Assembly (NCBI GenBank): GCA_012515725.1
Contig: JAAYXU010000211.1
Location: 1-7,628 of the forward strand
DNA from: Clostridiales bacterium
GTDB taxonomy: Bacteria > Bacillota > Clostridia > Christensenellales > UMGS416
Length of the DNA stretch: 7,628 nt
Direction of reading: 5' to 3'
In this document: one piece after another, positions 1 through 4,854 of the stretch
Numbering within the stretch: position 1 is the stretch's first letter
Layout: every line of letters starts with the position of its first letter
Made by a program: the position numbers and the translations under genes
Notes under the pieces: generated by a model
Told to the model about the DNA's origin: nothing
Databases searched by the model: none
What the model saw: only the letters and a program-made list of their open reading frames with translations

Positions 1-55
1 CGTTTTGATGCTGTGCCTGTCGCAGAGGGGCGACGACCGCGTCGCCCGTACTCAT
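1..55 (-). CDS. 5' end of a divergent gene, unidentified
   Basis: Only the first 18 codons are inside the window, reading MSTGDAVVAPLRQAQHQN and open to the left edge. The start is an ATG (complement of 53-55) preceded by GGAGG (complement of 66-70) at a spacing of 10 bases, which is what makes this more than a chance reading frame. It is transcribed away from the URO-D-like gene at 232. Too little protein is visible to name a family, and no domain or signal peptide can be seen. The real product could be anything from a regulator to a small hypothetical protein. Confidence 0.5.
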   Translation of the reverse strand, partial: MSTGDAVVAPLRQAQHQN

Positions 56-138
56 ACTAAACGTTCCTCCGATGTTTTTCGGTCCGGCACTAAAACAGAA
101 AAGCGGCGCTGACCGTTTTATAATTTTCTATCGCTGTT

Positions 139-167
139 TTGCGAAAACTCAAACGATATGCTATAAT
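139..167 (+). promoter_or_regulatory. Sigma-A-type promoter for the URO-D-like gene
   Basis: The -35 box is TTGCGA (139-144), followed by a 17-base spacer and a perfect TATAAT -10 box (162-167). This puts the transcription start near 174 and gives an untranslated leader of about 58 bases. The leader carries a short hairpin (196-209) just before the ribosome binding site. The -10 is consensus and the -35 matches 4 of 6 positions. Confidence 0.75.
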
Positions 168-195
168 TTGACTTGGTTAAAAATGAGAATGGCGT

Positions 196-209
196 TCCGG
201 AAAACCGGA
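196..209 (+). promoter_or_regulatory. Small hairpin just upstream of the URO-D ribosome binding site
   Basis: TCCGG, an AAAA loop and CCGGA form a 5-bp stem with a tetraloop, 11 bases before the AGGAGG ribosome binding site (221-226). It is too small and lacks the T run of a terminator. It may only stabilise the 5' end of the message. No regulatory role is shown. Confidence 0.3.
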
Positions 210-231
210 CTATAGGGGACAGGAGGAGCGA

Positions 232-1332
232 ATGATGATGCGTTGCGAAAACTGGGAGTGGACGAAAAAACGGTTCGAGGCATGGTGGAACCAGTCGAGC
301 CTGGGCCGGCCTATGATGCGCATTATCGCCAAAAGAGAGACGCCACCGGAGATCCCGGAGGAGGAAGAAACGCTCGATCGCAGCCCGGAGGATATCTGGC
401 TGAACGTCGCCGAAAACGCCAGGAAAACGAGGAACAATATCCGAACCCACCGGTATATGGCGGAAGCGTTTCCCGAAATGGATGTGAATATGGGTCCGGG
501 CTCTCTGGCTATTTATCTGGGGTCTGAACCGGTCTTTACTCCCGACACAGTATGGTACAAGCCGGTGATAGACGATTTTAATACTTTCGGACCGCTTCAG
601 TACGATCCCGACAATCTCTGGTGGAAGAAGCATTTAGCGCTGGTCCGGCAGGCGGTTTCTCTGGCTGGCGGGGAATTCATGGTCAACATACCCGACTTGC
701 TGGAAAACGTGGACATACTCTCGGCCATGCGGGATCCACAGAAATTTTGCTATGATCTGATAGATCGGCCCGAAATCATTGAGTCTTATATCAATCAAAT
801 CGATGAACTGTATTTTATCTACTATGATGCCATGTACGACGCTGTAAAGACTCCGGACGGGGGCTGCAGTTACACGGCTTTTTGCATATGGGGGCCGGGG
901 AAAACCGCGAAAGTGCAGTGTGATTTCAGCGCGCTGATATCACCGGCGCAGTTCCGCCGGTTCGTGCAGCCTTCCCTGATGAAGCAGTGCCGGAAGCTTA
1001 ATTACTCCATGTACCATCTGGACGGTCCCGATGCCATCCGGCACCTGGACGCGCTCATGGAGATAAAGGAACTAAACGCGCTGCAGTGGACGCCCGGCGC
1101 CGGTCAGCCCGACGGGGGCAGCGAACAATGGCTGCCCATCTACGACAAGGTCAAAAAATCCGGAAAATCCCTGTGGATCAACATCTACGACGGGGATATC
1201 CGCGACTGGACGAGGAAGGCGGAGGTGCTGTACCGGCGGTACGGAAGCGATGGGCTATACCTGCTTTTTCCGGTGATGAGCGAAAGGGAGGCCGAGGGAC
1301 TGCTCAATAAAGCCGAGAAGGAATGGCGCTAA
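232..1332 (+). CDS. URO-D superfamily protein (uroporphyrinogen decarboxylase / corrinoid methyltransferase-like)
   Basis: A 366-residue soluble protein with no signal peptide or membrane segment. It belongs to the large uroporphyrinogen decarboxylase-like TIM-barrel superfamily, whose members include HemE, MetE and the MtaA/MtbA-type corrinoid methyltransferases. Supporting features are the C-terminal half: a DFSALISP segment (231-238) followed by an FRRFVQPSL helix (241-249), the YHLDG strand (261-265), LQWTPGAGQPDGG (284-296) and a final GLYLLFP strand (341-347). The N-terminal WWN and GSL/YLG motifs fit the subgroup often annotated as trimethylamine corrinoid protein 2. In zinc-dependent methyltransferases the equivalent motif is H-x-C-G; here it is H-L-D-G, so that zinc-ligand Cys is absent. 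AGGAGG (221-226) serves three consecutive ATG codons at 232, 235 and 238; the second (235, spacing 8) is equally likely as the true start. The gene has its own promoter and appears monocistronic. The substrate cannot be read from the sequence; true HemE activity is unlikely. Confidence 0.85.
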   Translation: MMMRCENWEWTKKRFEAWWNQSSLGRPMMRIIAKRETPPEIPEEEETLDRSPEDIWLNVAENARKTRNNIRTHRYMAEAFPEMDVNMGPGSLAIYLGSEPVFTPDTVWYKPVIDDFNTFGPLQYDPDNLWWKKHLALVRQAVSLAGGEFMVNIPDLLENVDILSAMRDPQKFCYDLIDRPEIIESYINQIDELYFIYYDAMYDAVKTPDGGCSYTAFCIWGPGKTAKVQCDFSALISPAQFRRFVQPSLMKQCRKLNYSMYHLDGPDAIRHLDALMEIKELNALQWTPGAGQPDGGSEQWLPIYDKVKKSGKSLWINIYDGDIRDWTRKAEVLYRRYGSDGLYLLFPVMSEREAEGLLNKAEKEWR

Positions 1333-1493
1333 TCCAGGTAATTTGACGCTAAATGCACATGATAATACCAGCTGCTCCCTGTATCATACATGGCGTAATG
1401 ATCAGAACAGTTTATCCAGTCATGCCCATATGATTCATATTCGCGGATGTGCGTGAAAAAATACACGTTGTAGCTGTAGGAAAGTAACCTCAG
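1329..1493 (-). pseudogene. Possible C-terminal remnant of an unidentified minus-strand gene
   Basis: A minus-strand frame of 54 codons runs from 1493 to a TAG at 1331-1329, which overlaps the stop of the URO-D gene. Its translation is rich in Tyr, His and Trp, with segments such as YNVYFFTHIREYESYGHD, DHYAMYDTGSSWYY and HVHLASNYLD, and reads like a real protein end. There is no ribosome binding site or good start; only an internal GTG (1466-1464) could serve. In the same frame upstream are a TAG (1496-1494), a TGA (1529-1527) and, beyond them, an ATG (1559-1557) followed by VYETYGTRA. This looks like a gene degraded by stop codons, but 54 open codons can also occur by chance. I do not recognise the family. 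Confidence 0.35.
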
Positions 1494-1540
1494 CTAAGCA
1501 GTTTCGCAGTACGCACGTTTCCATAATCATGCGCGGGTAC

Positions 1541-1562
1541 CGTATGTTTCATAGACCATACG
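1541..1562. promoter_or_regulatory. Inverted repeat upstream of the homocysteine operon promoter, possible operator
   Basis: CGTATG (1541-1546), a 10-base spacer and CATACG (1557-1562) form a perfect 6+6 dyad. It ends 22 bases before the -35 box at 1585, a position that would suit a dimeric activator. A 6-base GGTACC palindrome (1536-1541) abuts its left arm. That a regulator binds here is inference; the dyad also overlaps the possible minus-strand gene remnant. Confidence 0.3.
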
Positions 1563-1584
1563 CGACGCTTTAGCCCGAATACGG

Positions 1585-1613
1585 TTGAACTGTGCGATCT
1601 ATTCGTCTATAAT
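1585..1613 (+). promoter_or_regulatory. Sigma-A-type promoter of the homocysteine biosynthesis operon
   Basis: TTGAAC (-35, 1585-1590), exactly 17 bases of spacer, and TATAAT (-10, 1608-1613). Transcription would start near 1620, leaving a leader of about 49 bases before the ATG at 1669. That is too short for a SAM or other known riboswitch. The leader has two competing short stems, GTCCG/CGGAC (1625-1636) and CCGGG/CCCGG (1627-1644), of doubtful meaning. Confidence 0.8.
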
Positions 1614-1668
1614 AGGAATAATCCGTCCGGGCGGACAATCCCGGGGCAAGGGAGGAGCATTTGAACCT

Positions 1669-2835
1669 ATGACGCGGACATTCGATGAGATCAACGATAA
1701 AATCCGTAGGGGGCAGGTAGCGGTATTCACCGCCGAGGAAGCCGTGGAGATGGCCCGGGAATGCGGCGTGAGCGAAGCCGCGCGTAAAATCGACGTCGTC
1801 ACATGCGCGACGTTCGGGCCCATGTGCTCATCGGGCGCATTTATTAATTTCGGCCATTCCGATCCGCGCATTCGCATGACGGAAATAACGCTCAATAACG
1901 TGCCGGCAAGCGGCGGCCTGGCGGCGGTGGATACATATATGGGCGCGACCGAGCAGTCGCGCACCGAGGGGATGTCCTACGGGGGCGCGCATGTGATAGA
2001 GGATCTGATCGCGGGACGCCCGGTGACGCTGCGCGCGTCGAGCCCCGGCACCGACTGCTATCCGCGCCGTTCGTTGGAGGCGACGCTCACCCTTGCGGAG
2101 CTTAATCAGGCATACCTGTACAATCCGCGTAACGGCTATCAGAACTACCCGGCGGCCACAAATTCGTCGGGAAGGGCTCTGTATACATATATGGGTACGC
2201 TGCTTCCCGACTACGGAAACGTAACCTACTCGACCTCGGGCGAGCTGTCGCCGCTCCTCAAAGACCCGGAGCTTCGCACGATCGGCATCGGCACGCGCGT
2301 ATTCCTGGCAGGAGCGCAGGGCTATGTCGCCTGGCAGGGAACCCAGTACACGCGCGGCCACGACGCCTACGAGGACGGCGACGACTTTAACGGCGCGACG
2401 CTGGCGGTTATCGGCGACATGAAGCGCATGAATCCCCGCTACATCCGCGCCGCGGTATTCCCCCGGTACGGGGTTACGATGTTCGTAGGCCTTGGCATAC
2501 CGATACCGGTGCTCGACGAGGATCTCATGGACCGGCTTTCCCGGTCCAACGAACGCATTTTCACGCAGCTCGTAGATTACTCGACCGGGCGGCTGTCCCG
2601 GCCCACGCTGGGGCGCGTCAGCTACGCGCAGCTTCGCAGCGGAAGCATCAATCTGGCCGGCCGGGTCGTTCCCACGGCGCCGCTGTCGTCGCTCTATATG
2701 GCCCGGGAAATCGCGGCGCTATTAAAGCAGGACGTTTCCCGCGGCGAGTTCCTGCTCCAGGAGCCGGTGGAAATGCTCCCGGTCAGCCATCCGATGAATC
2801 CGATGGCCGGCGTGAAGGAGGAGAGACTGCCATGA
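1669..2835 (+). CDS. HcyBio (DUF39) homocysteine biosynthesis protein, L-aspartate semialdehyde sulfurtransferase
   Basis: A 388-residue cytoplasmic protein of the HcyBio/DUF39 family (COG1900). The characterised Methanosarcina acetivorans homologue MA1821 inserts sulfide-derived sulfur into aspartate semialdehyde to give homocysteine, through cysteine persulfides. Family signatures seen are VTCATFGPMCSSGAFINFGH (44-63), the VDTYMGATE segment (88-96), GGAHVIEDLIAG (105-116), ASSPGTDCYPRR (123-134), IGIGTRVFLAGAQGY (205-219) and VIGDMKRMNPRYIRAA (247-262). Cys53 and Cys130 fall at the positions of the two reactive cysteines I recall for MA1821 (Cys54 and Cys131); Cys32 and Cys46 are also present. 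No C-terminal CBS domains are attached. The ATG at 1669 with GGAGGAG (1651-1657) is chosen over an in-frame TTG at 1585, because that TTG lies inside the -35 box and has no ribosome binding site. First gene of the operon; its stop overlaps the next start by 4 bases. Confidence 0.93.
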   Translation: MTRTFDEINDKIRRGQVAVFTAEEAVEMARECGVSEAARKIDVVTCATFGPMCSSGAFINFGHSDPRIRMTEITLNNVPASGGLAAVDTYMGATEQSRTEGMSYGGAHVIEDLIAGRPVTLRASSPGTDCYPRRSLEATLTLAELNQAYLYNPRNGYQNYPAATNSSGRALYTYMGTLLPDYGNVTYSTSGELSPLLKDPELRTIGIGTRVFLAGAQGYVAWQGTQYTRGHDAYEDGDDFNGATLAVIGDMKRMNPRYIRAAVFPRYGVTMFVGLGIPIPVLDEDLMDRLSRSNERIFTQLVDYSTGRLSRPTLGRVSYAQLRSGSINLAGRVVPTAPLSSLYMAREIAALLKQDVSRGEFLLQEPVEMLPVSHPMNPMAGVKEERLP

Positions 2836-3245
2836 AAACCATCAAAGTCATGATGCGCTTTCCGGCCTCCCAGACCGACAAGCCTGTAACAAGCTATCTC
2901 GTACGCGACTACAATCTCGTATTCAACATCCTGCAGGCGCAGATCCACCCCGGTATGCGCGGGGAGCTGACTATGGAGCTGACCGGCTCGGAGGAGGATC
3001 TGGCCAACGGCATCGCGTTCCTGCGCGGCGAGCACATCGAGGTAGTCGTCGTCTCCCGCTCGATCGTATGGGACTGCGACTCGTGTGTCCACTGCGGCGC
3101 GTGCACCGCCGTATGCCCGTCGGCGGCGCTGTCGCTGGGAAGCGACGGGCTGCTTTCATTCGACGAGAGCAAGTGCGTGCTGTGCGAGCTGTGCGTCAAG
3201 TCCTGCCCGCTGTCGGTCATGGCGGTGAACTATACCGAAAACTGA
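2832..3245 (+). CDS. NIL domain plus 2x[4Fe-4S] ferredoxin, homocysteine biosynthesis partner
   Basis: A 137-residue protein matching the MA1822-type partner of HcyBio. Residues 1-77 form a NIL domain, a small ferredoxin-like fold otherwise found at the end of methionine ABC transporter ATPases. Residues 80-132 form a dicluster ferredoxin with C85-x2-C88-x2-C91-x3-C95-P and C115-x2-C118-x2-C121-x3-C125-P, each able to hold one [4Fe-4S] cluster. An extra Cys82 lies three residues before the first motif. In the pathway it is thought to deliver electrons for reducing persulfide or a thio-intermediate on HcyBio. The ATG overlaps the HcyBio stop (ATGA, 2832-2835), and AAGGAGGAGA (2816-2825) gives a strong ribosome binding site, so translational coupling is likely. 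Length is normal for the family. Confidence 0.93.
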   Translation: MKTIKVMMRFPASQTDKPVTSYLVRDYNLVFNILQAQIHPGMRGELTMELTGSEEDLANGIAFLRGEHIEVVVVSRSIVWDCDSCVHCGACTAVCPSAALSLGSDGLLSFDESKCVLCELCVKSCPLSVMAVNYTEN

Positions 3246-3246
3246 C

Positions 3247-3984
3247 ATGGACCGCACGTACCGCCGCACGTACCGCCGACTCCATGGCGGAGAGGGACTT
3301 GTGTTCTTCACGGTGCGGGAGCGGGAGAGCGATCTGTCGATCGGCGCGAACCGGCAGCTTGCGCAGCAGGCGCTCGGCGTACTGCGTGCGGGCCGCAGGG
3401 ACATAGAGGATGAGATCGCCCGCTGTCCGTCCTTCCTGACCGCGCTTGCCCCGCTGCCGCATACGGCAGGCTGCGCTCCGGTCGTTGACGCGATGTACCG
3501 CGCCTCGGCTGCGTGCGGCGTGGGCCCGATGGCCGCGGTAGCCGGCGCGCTAGCCTCCCATGTAGGCCGGGCTCTGACGGCGTATTCCCCCGATGTGGTC
3601 GTCGAGAACGGCGGCGATGTGTATATATTGAGCCGCATCCCGCGCAGTGTGGCTATCGTGGCCGGAGACTCCCCGCTGTCGCAGCGCGTGGCGCTTCGCG
3701 TACCGCCGGGTGAGTGGGGCGTATGCACGTCGGCCGGACGGGTGGGGCCCTCGCTCTCTCTGGGATGCGCGCACGCCGCGGTGATACTGTCGCGCGACGC
3801 GGCGCTCTCGGACGCTGCGGCCACGGCGCTTGGCAACCGGATACGCGCGCAGAAGGATCTGGAGCGCTCGGTCGCGTGGGCGATCCAGCTGCCCGGCGTC
3901 ACGGGCGCGGTCGCGATACTGGGCGACCGGCTCGCCGCGGCGGGAAAAATAGAGCTCGAGCCTGTCTTAACGCAAAAGGAGTGA
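3247..3984 (+). CDS. UPF0280 family protein (ApbE-like fold), homocysteine pathway associated
   Basis: A 245-residue member of UPF0280 (COG2122), the family of M. acetivorans MA1715, which genetic work linked to sulfide-dependent homocysteine synthesis. Matching features are the N-terminal RTYRR...LVFFTVRERESDLSI segment, GPMAAVAGALA (93-103), VENGGDVYI (119-127), and a C-terminal block with GVCTSAGRVG (158-167), GCAHAAVI (173-180) and DAAATALGNRI (189-199). The NGGD and ADA.AT-like motifs recall the flavin transferase ApbE, but the biochemical activity is not known. The start is 1 base after the ferredoxin stop, without a clear ribosome binding site, so re-initiation is likely. An alternative GTG at 3301 follows GGAGAGG but would cut off the conserved RxYR region. 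The first codons contain a 12-base perfect tandem repeat (3253-3276) encoding RTYR twice. Confidence 0.92.
   Translation: MDRTYRRTYRRLHGGEGLVFFTVRERESDLSIGANRQLAQQALGVLRAGRRDIEDEIARCPSFLTALAPLPHTAGCAPVVDAMYRASAACGVGPMAAVAGALASHVGRALTAYSPDVVVENGGDVYILSRIPRSVAIVAGDSPLSQRVALRVPPGEWGVCTSAGRVGPSLSLGCAHAAVILSRDAALSDAAATALGNRIRAQKDLERSVAWAIQLPGVTGAVAILGDRLAAAGKIELEPVLTQKE
3253..3276 (+). repeat. 12-base perfect tandem duplication at the UPF0280 N-terminus
   Basis: CGCACGTACCGC occurs twice without a gap, giving the peptide RTYRRTYR in frame. The family normally has one R-x-Y-R motif near the start, so the copy is probably a recent in-frame slippage that lengthens the N-terminus by four residues. 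Confidence 0.8.
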
Positions 3985-3990
3985 TCGTCT

Positions 3991-4668
3991 GTGGAGGAGT
4001 ACGAAGAGAAGGGTATTCCCGTCTATCCGACGCTGATCGCGTCATGCGCCGCCACGATCGCGGCGCTGCTTATAGCCGGAGGCCTGGGAACGCCATGGCT
4101 CTGGTTCGTGGCGGGCCTCATCGCGATGCTCTTTGCGATAGGAAGCCTCGTGGTGCGCTCTATGCACCGGGAGGTGATGTCCCGCAGATGGGGCCTTGAT
4201 ATACTGCGCGGATGGGAAAAAACGCTGCTCATACCCGCGCTCGTGCTGTATCCGGCCTCGGCCGCGCTGGGAGCGGCCGACCTGACCCGCGGGCTGTGGT
4301 CGATGATGCCATCCTGGACGCTCATCGTCGGTTTCTTCCTGCTGGCTACGGGCTATGTGCTCGTCATACAGGCGCTGCAGGCCGACGCCCCGCACGCGCC
4401 CCAGCACTACGGCGAGCAGCCCCGGCCCGACGCGGACAAGGGCGCTTACGACATACTGCGCCATCCGATCGCGCTTGGCGCGATCCTGCTGGGGCTGAGC
4501 CTTCCGTTTCTGCTGCATTCGGCGGTCGCGCTCATACCCGCCGGACTGCAGACGATACTGCTCGTAGCCTACGTGTCCCGCGAGGACAACTGGCGCTTCC
4601 ACGAGTACGAGTGGTACTACGAATACACCCGCAAAACGCCGTACCGACTGATCCCGCTCATATGGTAG
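3991..4668 (+). CDS. ICMT/PEMT-like integral membrane protein, putative methyltransferase
   Basis: A 225-residue membrane protein with about six hydrophobic segments: roughly 12-34, 36-57, 77-95, 108-128, 158-175 and 177-196. The C-terminal part has the signature of the isoprenylcysteine carboxyl methyltransferase-like superfamily: GAYDILRHPIALGAI (151-165, the R-H-P motif), then E198 followed by HEYEWYYEYTRKTPYRLIP (204-222) ending in LIW. In characterised relatives this region binds S-adenosylmethionine and the acceptor lies in the membrane. The loop 131-150 (APHAPQ.., charged and Pro-rich) is unlike typical members. GTG start at 3991, with AAAAGGAG (3974-3981) 9 bases upstream, beginning 6 bases after the UPF0280 stop, so it is co-transcribed with the homocysteine genes. 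Its substrate is unknown; a link to methyl or sulfur metabolism is inference from position only. It may also be a non-catalytic NnrU/DUF-type relative. Confidence 0.78.
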   Translation: MEEYEEKGIPVYPTLIASCAATIAALLIAGGLGTPWLWFVAGLIAMLFAIGSLVVRSMHREVMSRRWGLDILRGWEKTLLIPALVLYPASAALGAADLTRGLWSMMPSWTLIVGFFLLATGYVLVIQALQADAPHAPQHYGEQPRPDADKGAYDILRHPIALGAILLGLSLPFLLHSAVALIPAGLQTILLVAYVSREDNWRFHEYEWYYEYTRKTPYRLIPLIW

Positions 4669-4690
4669 CCCGTATTACGCAGTAACGCAT

Positions 4691-4713
4691 ACCGGCGGAA
4701 GTGAACCGCCAGT
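4691..4713. terminator. GC-rich hairpin between convergent genes, possible bidirectional terminator
   Basis: ACCGGCGG (4691-4698), a 7-base loop and CCGCCAGT (4706-4713). Read on the minus strand all 8 pairs form with one G-T wobble; on the plus strand there is one mismatch. It lies 22 bases after the ICMT-like stop and 142 bases beyond the NlpC/P60 stop. No run of T follows on either strand, so it is not a canonical intrinsic terminator. Its place between tail-to-tail genes is the main argument. I see nothing else firm in 4669-4854. Confidence 0.3.
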
Positions 4714-4854
4714 TGCCCGGCGTGATTCCTGCGTCCGTATACGCGCGTCCATTCGACCGGGATTATATCGCGGCTAACGTGGCGTGCATATAACTCGACT
4801 GTCTGTAACCGCCGGGTACAATTCTCCATTTTCGATTCAGTCAAAAGAGATGCG

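Noticed and set aside
118..633. Minus-strand 171-codon frame across the URO-D start
   Set aside because: It runs antisense through the URO-D promoter and gene, has no family resemblance, and its Arg/Pro/His-rich composition is typical of a shadow frame.
1359..1387. Hairpin ATGATA...TATCAT after the URO-D gene as a terminator
   Set aside because: The stem is AT-rich with a 4-base bulge and no T run follows, so it does not look like an intrinsic terminator.
1585..1668. Extension of the HcyBio gene to an upstream TTG at 1585
   Set aside because: The TTG is the -35 box of a 17-base-spaced consensus promoter, has no ribosome binding site, and the added 28 residues are not part of the family. GGAGGAG before the ATG at 1669 decides the start.
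1614..1668. SAM (S-box) or other riboswitch before the homocysteine operon
   Set aside because: The leader from the predicted start is about 49 bases with only short competing stems; no known sulfur riboswitch fits in that length.
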